A stretch of DNA of 45,338 nucleotides from the IMG/VR virus record IMGVR_UViG_3300022929_000056, positions 1 to 45,338 of that record. One strand, given 5' to 3'. Each line of letters opens with the position of its first letter. Position 1 is the first letter of the stretch. The notes under the pieces are model-generated. The model did not search any database, was not told the origin of the DNA, and worked only from the letters and a program-made list of their open reading frames with translations. Positions 23,692 to 30,586 of this stretch are shown in pieces. The position numbers and the translations under genes were made by a program. The DNA comes from a virus.

Positions 23692-23862
23692 CTATTCCTC
23701 CGTATATCCGTGAAACCAATCCTCTCCGCGTGTGTCTTCGCGTTGGCAATGTTCTTGAGCCTCTTCTAAGGTTAAACCCCTTTTAATTGCTCTTTGGCTT
23801 CGCGTAGGGAAACCGCTTGAATCTTTAACAAATTTAATAATTTTATATGTTGTTTCGCTCAT
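23692..23862 (-). CDS. Small conserved hypothetical protein
   Basis: A 56-residue protein. YKIIKFVKDSSGFPTRSQRA, GLTLEEAQEHCQREDTRG and EDWFHGY fit a very common tiny phage family I recall from marine and other phages ('...GLTLEEAQ.HC.REDTRG..WF.GY'), function unknown. The His-Cys-Glu-Asp cluster may bind metal. RBS is GGGG before the ATG. It was not long enough for usual ORF cut-offs but the motif makes it real. Confidence 0.72.
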   Translation of the reverse strand: MSETTYKIIKFVKDSSGFPTRSQRAIKRGLTLEEAQEHCQREDTRGEDWFHGYTEE

Positions 23863-23872
23863 TACTTACCCC

Positions 23873-24061
23873 TTATATTAGATTTTCATTCGCATAATTA
23901 GTCAGAATACTAACTACTTCGCTTGTTGGTTTCATTGAGTTTTTGATAACTAAATCTCTGAAAGATTCATCTTCGCAACATACATCAAAAGAGGCGAAAG
24001 TTTCACCTTCAAAAATACTGGCGATTAAATCCAGTTTATCGTTTTTGGCTTTTATACCCAT
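23873..24061 (-). CDS. Small hypothetical protein, first gene of leftward block
   Basis: A 62-residue protein (NDKLDLIASIFEGETFASFD, then VCCEDESFRDLVIKNSMKP). GGAG lies nine bases before its ATG. It is first in the leftward small-gene block, reading from the large non-coding region 24062-24594, so its promoter should be just upstream on the minus strand; AT-rich TATAGA-type sequences exist near 24100 but no convincing -35/-10 pair. Function unknown. Confidence 0.6.
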   Translation of the reverse strand: MGIKAKNDKLDLIASIFEGETFASFDVCCEDESFRDLVIKNSMKPTSEVVSILTNYANENLI

Positions 24062-24270
24062 TGTTTTATTCTCCGTATTAGTTAAACAATAGGCTTATTC
24101 TATATTATTTTCTACTATCTGTATACTTTTAATAGGTGCGGATATGTAACTAATAAATTAATAGATATTCTTTTAATAGGGAGTTGCACGGGTAGAAATA
24201 ACATTTTCTTTGTCTCTTTTCTTTTCCTATCTCTAGCAAATAGAAACCGACAGACGAAAGCGGGGCGGGT

Positions 24271-24367
24271 GTCGGGTGTCGGGTTTCGTATAGAGTCGCG
24301 ATCTGCTCGGGTGTCGGGTGTCGGGCTAGACTATAGACAAATGACGTCGGGCGTCGGGTTGTCGGGT
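24271..24367. repeat. Clustered GTCGGGT heptamers
   Basis: Seven copies of GTCGGG(T/C): 24271-24277 and 24278-24284; 24313-24319 and 24320-24326; 24346-24352, 24353-24359 and 24361-24367. They come as two exact tandem pairs and one triplet, 27-28 bases apart between groups. In a window this AT-rich such GC-rich repeats stand out. They could bind a phage protein. The same core occurs four times in a gene end at 22713-22757. Confidence 0.75.
24327..24340 (+). repeat. 14-base direct repeat, left copy
   Basis: TAGACTATAGACAA is identical to 26198-26211. The two copies flank the four-gene rightward operon 24595-25878, 1.87 kb apart. A 9-base ATAGACAGT is shared too (24423-24431 and 26190-26198). 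They may be a repeated binding site or the trace of an insertion or duplication. Confidence 0.6.
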
Positions 24368-24456
24368 TAGACCTTAGACTCTAGACGCTAGATTGTAGGT
24401 TGTAGTTATAGACCTATAGACAATAGACAGTCAGACCAAGATAAGACTTCCTCCTG

Positions 24457-24480
24457 GGCGATCTACGAGGCGATCTACGA
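24457..24480 (+). repeat. 12-base tandem duplication
   Basis: GGCGATCTACGA is repeated exactly twice, in tandem (24457-24468 and 24469-24480), upstream of the candidate promoter of the rightward four-gene operon. It may be a doubled operator or a simple replication slip. Confidence 0.6.
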
Positions 24481-24539
24481 GAGTCTATTTATTACAAGAA
24501 GTAATTAAATAAAATCTACCATTTGTATAAGACCTGATC

Positions 24540-24545
24540 TATAAT
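24540..24545 (+). promoter_or_regulatory. Possible -10 box of rightward operon
   Basis: A perfect TATAAT at 24540-24545. No good -35 is 16-18 bases upstream, so it may depend on an activator, for example one bound at the 12-base tandem repeat. A start near 24552 would give a 43-base leader with GGAG before the ATG at 24595. Confidence 0.4.
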
Positions 24546-24594
24546 ACGTATCAAGGGGGAGCGAGGTGCGACCCTATAATTACGGAGAAAAAAT

Positions 24595-24927
24595 ATGGAA
24601 CAAAACCATTTAGAAAAATACGACCACTTAGTAAGCGGTCTTTACAGAGAGTTCGGAGAATATGAAGGGCGACCTTACGTAGCCGATAGAAAACCACACG
24701 CTCTTTTCAGAGCGCATTTGCTAGAACTTCAAGTGTCTGATACTAGAGTCAAAAGTATCGCCGAAGCTTTTGGCGATCTTTGGGATGCTCTTTGCAAACT
24801 AGACTATCGCAACCTACAAATAGTTTGCCGAGAGTTTGAAGGACTCGCTACGCTCTGCAAACAGTATGGTGAGATTGAAGGAATGAGATCAGACTTTACC
24901 AATAGCAAGGGGGAGGAATACAAATGA
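24595..24927 (+). CDS. Hypothetical protein
   Basis: A 110-residue charged helical protein (LEKYDHLVSGLYREFGEYEG, then KSIAEAFGDLWDALCKLDYR). GGAG stands nine bases before the ATG. It opens a rightward four-gene operon that is closed by a terminator at 25896-25927 and bounded by direct repeats. No family recognised. It overlaps the next gene by four bases (ATGA). Confidence 0.65.
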   Translation: MEQNHLEKYDHLVSGLYREFGEYEGRPYVADRKPHALFRAHLLELQVSDTRVKSIAEAFGDLWDALCKLDYRNLQIVCREFEGLATLCKQYGEIEGMRSDFTNSKGEEYK

Positions 24928-25178
24928 CAACAATAGAATACAAAATAACCTTTGAGTTATTGAGCAACCGACAAGAAGGTTGCGAGCCTCAAAGTACAAA
25001 GGTGGGCGACTTGTTAGAAACAAGTGTATCTTCCGCTCTTTGTAATCTTATAGACCAAGGTAAAACTTGGGAAAGAACCGACGGAGTATTTACTGACGAG
25101 GAGAGGGACAAGTGCCTTGCTATCGTCAAGAAATATATTGGCAAGTTTGATTTAGAAGTAACGGAGGTTAGCAAATGA
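24924..25178 (+). CDS. Hypothetical protein
   Basis: An 84-residue protein with GGGGGAGG upstream of the ATG and a four-base overlap with the previous stop. It shows an alternating strand start (TTIEYKITFELLSNRQEGCE), then a helix (DEERDKCLAIVKKYIGKFD). Function unknown. The tight overlaps show that all four genes are made together. Confidence 0.62.
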   Translation: MTTIEYKITFELLSNRQEGCEPQSTKVGDLLETSVSSALCNLIDQGKTWERTDGVFTDEERDKCLAIVKKYIGKFDLEVTEVSK

Positions 25179-25537
25179 ATGAAATAATTTACTTTATTAT
25201 GAAGAACCACACCTATAAAGGCAGATACGTTTACTGTAGCGCTTTTGAAGGTAGAGGATTCGGTAGCGGATTATCCACTTTTGATTATCTTTACCTGCCT
25301 AAGACTGCTAGTTCTAATTTGAAAGAATCAGCCGAAATCGTTAGATATATGAACGAAGATATAGAAAACATATCTGCTAAAAGGTTATTTGAAATAATGA
25401 CTTCAGCTAGGGATGCCCACTGGGGCGCTGAGAGTTTTAGATTTGACGATAATCAATTGGCAGAGGTTCTTTCTTACAACTACCCCGAATGGGCAGACGA
25501 GTTCAAACAACTCGCCGAAGAATCGGAGGTGGCTTGA
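25175..25537 (+). CDS. Hypothetical protein
   Basis: A 120-residue protein with GGAGG before the ATG and a four-base overlap. Sequence features: aromatic-rich start (IIYFIMKNHTYKGRYVYCSA), then a Gly-rich turn (FEGRGFGSGLSTFDYLYLP), and helical C-terminal half. There is no catalytic pattern that I can name. It ends exactly where the next gene starts (TGATG). Confidence 0.62.
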   Translation: MNEIIYFIMKNHTYKGRYVYCSAFEGRGFGSGLSTFDYLYLPKTASSNLKESAEIVRYMNEDIENISAKRLFEIMTSARDAHWGAESFRFDDNQLAEVLSYNYPEWADEFKQLAEESEVA

Positions 25538-25878
25538 TGAAACCTTTACTAGTAGAAATCTTAGAGTCCATTCTCAGGACTGACGAAAAGCTTGCCTATA
25601 CTATTGAGTGCGACGAAGAAGTGTTGGTTCATCCAACTAGAGATACTTCTCTTGCTTGCAATCAAAAAGAAGGCGATAAGTACGAAGGGGTAGACGCAGT
25701 TGATGAAGCAAGGATAGAAATATGGGAAAACCAAAATGATGAATATATCGGCTTCATCTATTGGACGAACTTTAACGACGGAGCAGAGAGGATTGTTGAC
25801 TATAGCGTCGTCCTAGATGAGAAGTATGGGTTGCAAAAAACCTACGAGGATTGGGAAAAGAAATACGAGTTACTATAA
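25537..25878 (+). CDS. Hypothetical protein
   Basis: A 113-residue protein from the ATG at 25537, with GGAGGT upstream; a longer frame from 25489 would lie inside the previous gene and is rejected. It is acidic, aromatic (EARIEIWENQNDEYIGFIYW, then TNFNDGAERIVDYSVVLDE). It is last in its operon and is followed by a terminator hairpin 18 bases after the stop. Function unknown. Confidence 0.65.
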   Translation: MKPLLVEILESILRTDEKLAYTIECDEEVLVHPTRDTSLACNQKEGDKYEGVDAVDEARIEIWENQNDEYIGFIYWTNFNDGAERIVDYSVVLDEKYGLQKTYEDWEKKYELL

Positions 25879-25895
25879 GAACTCCGTAAGAGTGA

Positions 25896-25927
25896 AGGGC
25901 AAGCTTGGAGGACTTGCCCTTTTTTTT
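25896..25927 (+). terminator. Rho-independent terminator
   Basis: AGGGCAAG (25896-25903) pairs exactly with CTTGCCCT (25913-25920) around a nine-base loop, followed by seven further Ts. It closes the 24595-25878 operon. Confidence 0.9.
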
Positions 25928-26011
25928 GCCTGAAATATGGAGAGGGGGGTCTAAAATAGCAAAAGAGGGGTACATATATCGGGGTAGGGGAGTGCAAATA
26001 CAGATAAAAAC

Positions 26012-26067
26012 ACCCAAATATATGCAAAAACAGGCAGAAATAGACGTAAATCGGGAGATATTTGGGT
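26012..26067. repeat. Ten-base inverted repeat
   Basis: ACCCAAATAT (26012-26021) and its exact complement ATATTTGGGT (26058-26067) with a 36-base spacer. No T-tract follows, so not a terminator. It may be an operator, or a pair of binding sites for a dimeric regulator of the late promoter 190 bases downstream. Confidence 0.5.
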
Positions 26068-26197
26068 ATATATACAGATATATAGCGGTAAATCGGGATA
26101 TAGATCGGGATATGGGACTCTATTGGAGTCGGAAAATCGGGTCTGCGACGCGGAAAGTAGAACTTCGTACCCCTAAGTTTATAAGTAGTATAGACAG

Positions 26198-26211
26198 TAG
26201 ACTATAGACAA
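26198..26211 (+). repeat. 14-base direct repeat, right copy
   Basis: TAGACTATAGACAA, identical to 24327-24340, on the other side of the four-gene operon. Confidence 0.6.
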
Positions 26212-26258
26212 TAATATGAATACTTAATCAAACATATCTCAACCACCCTATTTTTTCC

Positions 26259-26288
26259 TTGTTAAAAACTATCTTTTCCCTATATAAT
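26259..26288 (+). promoter_or_regulatory. Putative late-operon promoter
   Basis: TTGTTA (26259-26264), 18 bases, TATAAT (26283-26288). It is the best sigma-70-like pair in front of the structural genes; predicted start near 26295, 90 bases ahead of the first ATG at 26385, and just before the leader hairpin. Confidence 0.6.
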
Positions 26289-26299
26289 TTTTGCAAATA

Positions 26300-26362
26300 G
26301 TTGCAGGTAGATGAGCTTTGTTCACGCTTTCTCCAGAAATGTAATTTTTGACTGCCTGCAAC
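26300..26362 (+). promoter_or_regulatory. Leader RNA hairpin at the 5' end of the late transcript
   Basis: GTTGCAGGTAG (26300-26310) pairs with CTGCCTGCAAC (26352-26362): 11 pairs, one of them G-U, around a 41-base loop. It begins a few bases after the predicted start, so it could protect the 5' end of the late mRNA or act as a regulatory leader. No known riboswitch is recognised. Confidence 0.5.
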
Positions 26363-26384
26363 GCTTAATAAATATGGGAGTTGT

Positions 26385-27560
26385 ATGGCTATAAATCCTG
26401 ATGATATGAAAATAGGACTCAGTTACGGCGGCAGGGACGAAGGCGGCAACTATACCGTACGTAACGGTAAAAAAACATATATACCCGACGATGTCTTCTT
26501 GCGTCCACCTAGACGTCCTCAAGATCCAACCAGCGGCGGCAGATTTGTAAACGATTATTCATTCTTGAATTTACCCGAGCTTGGATCCGCTGTACGTAGT
26601 CCTATAGAAACAGCGCAAGAATCCTTACCACCCAGCGTATTACAACAAATAGATTTTTCTGCCCCCCAGGAATTACCTGAAGCAGACTTACTTACAAGAG
26701 GACCCACCCCCCAAATTATACCAACAAGACCTCAAGGAATCCTAGGCACCCAAAATTTTCGCAATATTTTACAAACGGCGGTAGGTAACGCCGAAGCTGA
26801 AATACAAATGCTTCGAGAAGCTAAGATCAACCTTACTAATCAATACGAACAGGCCGTCGCGCAGCAAGATGCACTTACAGCCCAAGCCGCAGAAGATCAG
26901 TTGGCCGCTGTCAACGCCAAGGAACAAGAACTCCTGACAGAGCGAGCCAATATCATCCAAGAGCTTGAAGACAAGTTCGGCGTAGAACGTGAAGGCTTAC
27001 AAACGAATATAGCTAATCTAGAAGGTACCGTTACAGATTTACAGGCTAATATAGACGCACTTACTCAAGAGAGAGATGCAGCTATTGCAGAACAAGACGT
27101 AATCAGATCTACTGCTGCGGAACAACAAGCCAAAGCTCTAGCGGATCAGAAAGCTGACCTACAAGGACAAATAGATACTTTGAGTGCATCTCAACCAACA
27201 ACAGGAACTACAGGCGTACAAACAGCGCCTACCCCAGATGAATATTTATCAAGTATAGATACTTATAATCCTAACTATATGGGATTCGAAGATGAAAGAG
27301 CGATTGGCAGACAGAATGAAGCAGCAGTAGCGCCGCCTCCAGTACAACAACAAGCGTTTCCAGTAACAGGACAAGATTTAGGAATCCGAGCGCAAAGAGA
27401 ACTACCTGTAACCAACCCTAACATACCTACGGATATAGTCAGTCAGTTGCAGAATATGAACATACAACAACCCAATCTTAATTTTAACAACCTCCGCCTC
27501 GGTATGGCTGGTGGTGGCGATATCAATAAGATTGAGATATTATTAAAACGATTAGGATAG
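26385..27560 (+). CDS. Hypothetical protein with long coiled coil
   Basis: A 391-residue protein, first in the late operon; RBS GGGAG before the ATG. Residues 1-60 (GGRDEGGNYTVRNGKKTYIP, DVFLRPPRRPQDPT) are Pro/Arg-rich. Residues about 130-275 are a continuous coiled-coil candidate rich in Gln, Ala and Glu (QYEQAVAQQDALTAQAAEDQ, LQANIDALTQERDAAIAEQD). A Gln/Pro-rich linker and a short basic tail (DINKIEILLKRLG) follow. It may be a virion or assembly protein; no family recognised. Position before TerL suggests a packaging or structural role. Confidence 0.62.
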   Translation: MAINPDDMKIGLSYGGRDEGGNYTVRNGKKTYIPDDVFLRPPRRPQDPTSGGRFVNDYSFLNLPELGSAVRSPIETAQESLPPSVLQQIDFSAPQELPEADLLTRGPTPQIIPTRPQGILGTQNFRNILQTAVGNAEAEIQMLREAKINLTNQYEQAVAQQDALTAQAAEDQLAAVNAKEQELLTERANIIQELEDKFGVEREGLQTNIANLEGTVTDLQANIDALTQERDAAIAEQDVIRSTAAEQQAKALADQKADLQGQIDTLSASQPTTGTTGVQTAPTPDEYLSSIDTYNPNYMGFEDERAIGRQNEAAVAPPPVQQQAFPVTGQDLGIRAQRELPVTNPNIPTDIVSQLQNMNIQQPNLNFNNLRLGMAGGGDINKIEILLKRLG

Positions 27561-27569
27561 GAGAAGAAT

Positions 27570-28283
27570 ATGAGTAAAGGTATAGAGTCTTTAAGAGATG
27601 AAATGCTGAATACCAAATCAGGATTTTTTGAATTTGAAGAACCCTTTAATACTAGGAATATTTCTGATACAGACATGTTAATTGCAAACCAAGCCGCCAG
27701 AGAAAGTATCAGCCCCGCCGAGCAGCGTATGATGATGATACAAAAGACAGCAGCCGATATGGGCAGAACCATTTCCGATAGAGATGCCCAGCTTTTCGGT
27801 ATGGGTGAAATCAGCTTTGAAGAAGCGATGAGTAGAGCCAGACCTAGTATGGATAGAGTCTCTGGTGAAAGAAACCTGATGCAACAAGAACAAATGTTTT
27901 TTCCTGAAAAAAAATCTTTTAGAGATTCTCAACAAGCTTTCAAAGGTACGCCTTTAGGTGACGCTCTTTCTTATGTACCTGACTTGATGCAGGTTGCTGA
28001 TTATATGGGCTTAAAAAACTTCGCCGAAGGTGGCGCAGTCGAAAGCGAAATCGACAAAGGCTTACAAGAACTTCAAGAGGTAGCTCCAGATGCGATGGTC
28101 ATACAACAAGTGATGACAATGGTGATGGAGATGATTCAGTCTGGCGCTAGTGAAGAACAAATCGTTGCCGCCTTGAAAGAGATGGGACTCGACGATGAAG
28201 ACATTCAGCAAGTGATGATGATGATCGCTGAAGAAATGGCAGGCCAAGAATCTATCGACGGACAACTAGCGCAGATGATGTAA
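27570..28283 (+). CDS. Hypothetical protein, Met-rich acidic C-terminus
   Basis: A 237-residue protein with GGAG eight to nine bases before the ATG. The C-terminal third is remarkable for methionine and acid residues (QVMTMVMEMIQSGASEEQIV, GLDDEDIQQVMMMIAEEMAG). The middle has FAEGGAVESEIDKGLQEL, and 'FAEGGAV' is a short motif common in marine phage structural proteins. It probably forms amphipathic helices. No enzymatic motif. The gene lies one base before its neighbour, in the block leading to TerL. Confidence 0.6.
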   Translation: MSKGIESLRDEMLNTKSGFFEFEEPFNTRNISDTDMLIANQAARESISPAEQRMMMIQKTAADMGRTISDRDAQLFGMGEISFEEAMSRARPSMDRVSGERNLMQQEQMFFPEKKSFRDSQQAFKGTPLGDALSYVPDLMQVADYMGLKNFAEGGAVESEIDKGLQELQEVAPDAMVIQQVMTMVMEMIQSGASEEQIVAALKEMGLDDEDIQQVMMMIAEEMAGQESIDGQLAQMM

Positions 28284-28284
28284 G

Positions 28285-28794
28285 ATGGCTGAACTACCCG
28301 ACGTAGGTTCAATCCAACCCCTAACTGAAGCTGAGAAGCGTAAAGCTTTTGGTACCCCTTTGACCCGCGCTTTGAAAATGGATCCGATCAGTTTGGAACG
28401 TAGCCCCGTCAAACGTGGTATTGCTTCGATTGGCTCCAATATACTGGATATGTTGCCTGGCTTTTCTTTGCAAAAAGGTATACAAGAAGGCGATCCTGTT
28501 CAGATGGGTATGGGTATAACCGATCTGATACCAGGTGCAGCGTTACTAAAAGTTGGCAGTAAAGCCGTTACCGACCTAGCGAATAAACTGGCACGTATGA
28601 CGCCAGAAGAAATAGCTGCGGTCAAACAACAATACAACCCAGTATTTAGAAATATATACGAACAACAAGAACGTATTATCAACGCGGCTGGCGCTACCAA
28701 CGCCGACAAAGCCGCCGCCCGCGAAGTTCAGCGTAAGATCAACGCCAACTATTCAATTATGTTTGATAACGCGGGTAAGAAGTTTGACGGATGA
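28285..28794 (+). CDS. Hypothetical protein
   Basis: A 169-residue protein starting one base after the previous stop. It is helical, with a Gly/Ile/Leu-rich segment (SIGSNILDMLPGFSLQKGIQ, then GITDLIPGAALLKVGSKAV) that could be membrane-near or a structural core, and a basic end (AAAREVQRKINANYSIMFDN). It overlaps TerL by four bases (ATGA). Its size and location are compatible with an auxiliary packaging or virion protein; no family recognised. Confidence 0.6.
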   Translation: MAELPDVGSIQPLTEAEKRKAFGTPLTRALKMDPISLERSPVKRGIASIGSNILDMLPGFSLQKGIQEGDPVQMGMGITDLIPGAALLKVGSKAVTDLANKLARMTPEEIAAVKQQYNPVFRNIYEQQERIINAAGATNADKAAAREVQRKINANYSIMFDNAGKKFDG

Positions 28795-30251
28795 ATCTAT
28801 CCAATTTAACCGAGACAGAGCTGAAAGAAGCTCTGATGTTAAAAGAGAAGCTAGACGGCTTTCAAATACAAGACGAGTGCCAAAGTAGTTTTATCAACTA
28901 CGTTGAACACATCTGGCCTGAGTTTATCTGCGGGCGCCACCATAAAATATTCGCTGAAAAGCTCCAAGAAGTTGCCGAAGGCAAGTGCCGACGTTTGATC
29001 GTGAATATGCCACCCAGACATACTAAGTCTGAGTTCGCATCCACTTTCTTTCCGTCCTATATTATGGGACTCCAGCCCAAGATGAAGATTATGCAGACAA
29101 CGCATACAGGGGAACTGGCTGTACGATTTGGTCGTAAAGTTCGTAACTTGATGGATCAAGACGATTACAAAAAAATATTTCCTGAAGTCAAACTGCAAGC
29201 CGATAACAAATCTGCGGGACGTTGGGAAACCAATAAAGGTGGCGAATACTTCGCCGCAGGTGTAGGTGGAGCGGTAACGGGACGTGGTGCGGATTTATTG
29301 ATTATTGACGATCCACATTCTGAGCAAGACGCGCTCAGTCCGACAGCGCTGGAGTCAGCGTATGAATGGTATACGTCTGGTCCGAGACAGCGTTTACAAC
29401 CCAACGGATCAATTGTTATTGTAATGACACGCTGGAGTTCTATTGATTTGACGGCTAAGTTATTGGAAGCGCAAAAAGAACCCCTTGCTGATCAATGGGA
29501 AGTGATCGAGTTTCCAGCCATATTCCCTGAAACCGACAAACCGCTCTGGCCTGAGTTCTGGCCTGAAGACGAATTATTGAAAGTAAAGGCATCTTTGCCT
29601 GGTATGAAATGGAACGCTCAGTGGATGCAGAACCCGACAGCGGAAGAGGGTTCAATTATCAAACGTGAATGGTGGCAACCTTGGGAATACGACAGCTTGC
29701 CCAACGTGCAATACATCATGCAAAGCTACGATACCGCTTTTTCAAAAAAAGAATCGGCTGACTTTTCTGCTATATCTACGTGGGGTGTATTTAGACCGAC
29801 AGATGACGCACCCGATTCTATTATTCTTTTGGATTGCCAAAAAGGCCGCTGGGACTTTCCCGAACTCAAAGAGATAGCCCATCGTGAATACAGTTATTGG
29901 GAGACAGATATGGTGTTGATTGAAGCCAAAGCTTCAGGTACACCTTTGACTCAGGAGCTAAGACGTATGGGCATACCCGTAGTCAATTACTCGCCGACCA
30001 GAGGCCACGATAAGACCACTCGTATGCACTCAGTCGCTCCTGTTTTTGAAGCGGGTATGGTATACGCACCCAAGCGTATGTTTGCTGAAGAAATGATTGA
30101 AGAATGTGCGTCCTTCCCTTTTGGTAAAAACGACGACTTATGTGATACTATGACGCAAGCTATCATGCGATTCAGAGAAGGTGGCTTTTTGAATTTAGCT
30201 ACTGACTACGATGACGATGATATGGGAGTAAGACAGAGGATTTATTATTAA
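28791..30251 (+). CDS. terL: Terminase large subunit
   Basis: A 486-residue DNA-packaging ATPase/nuclease. ATPase: Walker A-like PPRHTKSE at 74-81, Walker B LLIIDDPHSE with D173-D174, and a coupling motif (VMTRWSSID at 211-219). Nuclease: D314 (QSYDTAFSKK) with D324 (ADFSAIS), E378 (VLIEAKASGTPL) and D449/D452 (NDDLCDTMTQAI), all expected acidic residues present. The Terminase_6-type C-terminal domain is intact. It pumps DNA into the prohead and cuts it. The gene overlaps both neighbours; TerS is far away at 19605-20168. Confidence 0.95.
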   Translation: MNLSNLTETELKEALMLKEKLDGFQIQDECQSSFINYVEHIWPEFICGRHHKIFAEKLQEVAEGKCRRLIVNMPPRHTKSEFASTFFPSYIMGLQPKMKIMQTTHTGELAVRFGRKVRNLMDQDDYKKIFPEVKLQADNKSAGRWETNKGGEYFAAGVGGAVTGRGADLLIIDDPHSEQDALSPTALESAYEWYTSGPRQRLQPNGSIVIVMTRWSSIDLTAKLLEAQKEPLADQWEVIEFPAIFPETDKPLWPEFWPEDELLKVKASLPGMKWNAQWMQNPTAEEGSIIKREWWQPWEYDSLPNVQYIMQSYDTAFSKKESADFSAISTWGVFRPTDDAPDSIILLDCQKGRWDFPELKEIAHREYSYWETDMVLIEAKASGTPLTQELRRMGIPVVNYSPTRGHDKTTRMHSVAPVFEAGMVYAPKRMFAEEMIEECASFPFGKNDDLCDTMTQAIMRFREGGFLNLATDYDDDDMGVRQRIYY

Positions 30252-30586
30252 TGGCTGTTGAAAATCAAGCAAAGAATGATCGTTTTGATATCAACAAAAA
30301 GTTTTTAAAAAATTTTCATCAAAATGTTTTATCAAAAGGTAAGTCAGGAAAAGAGGGTGAAAAAGTAGTAACAATGAAAATAGCTTCGATTGGTCTGGCT
30401 CCAGACAAACACTATTTATTGCCTAGATTTGATCCTGAAACTGGAGAGGTTATTACCGACAATGAAAAGCTCTTAGAAAAATACATGCCTTTTATAGAAT
30501 CAGGACGTATAAAAAGCTATAGTAGTCCTAAAGAAGCTGAGAAGGATAGAAAAATTATGTATCCTCAGATAATAGGTAGAGAATAA
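30251..30586 (+). CDS. Hypothetical protein between TerL and portal
   Basis: A 111-residue basic protein (MAVENQAKNDRFDINKKFLK, then NVLSKGKSGKEGEKVVTMKI). 'SIGLAPDKHYLLPRFDPETG' is strand-rich and could be a small domain. The ATG overlaps the TerL stop (TAATG) and its stop overlaps the portal ATG. Such short genes in this position are common in marine podoviruses, but no role is known. Confidence 0.62.
   Translation: MAVENQAKNDRFDINKKFLKNFHQNVLSKGKSGKEGEKVVTMKIASIGLAPDKHYLLPRFDPETGEVITDNEKLLEKYMPFIESGRIKSYSSPKEAEKDRKIMYPQIIGRE

Larger units (their letters stand above)
24062..24594. other. Large divergent non-coding region
   Basis: A 533-base gap without a credible gene. The left part (24062-24240) is AT-rich and should carry the leftward promoter. 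The middle (24271-24367) has seven GTCGGG heptamers, then TAGAC-type repeats (24327-24431), and a 12-base tandem repeat at 24457-24480. The right part has a TATAAT (24540-24545) and the RBS of the rightward operon. It could be a regulatory, partition or packaging region. Confidence 0.6.
25928..26384. other. Non-coding region before late operon
   Basis: A 457-base gap with no credible gene. A frame at 25905-26207 starts inside the terminator and is low-complexity. The region has ATCGGG copies at 25977, 26050, 26093, 26104 and 26137 (approximate), a ten-base inverted repeat (26012-26067), the right copy of the 14-base direct repeat, the late promoter and a leader hairpin. Confidence 0.6.

Noticed and set aside
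24271-24367. GTCGGG cluster considered as a CRISPR array
   Set aside because: Units are 7 bases, tandem or nearly so, without uniform spacers or cas genes.
25905-26207. Rightward 100-residue open frame after the terminator
   Set aside because: It begins inside the terminator hairpin, has no RBS and a Tyr/Arg/Ile low-complexity translation that follows the ATCGGG/TATA repeats; treated as non-coding.
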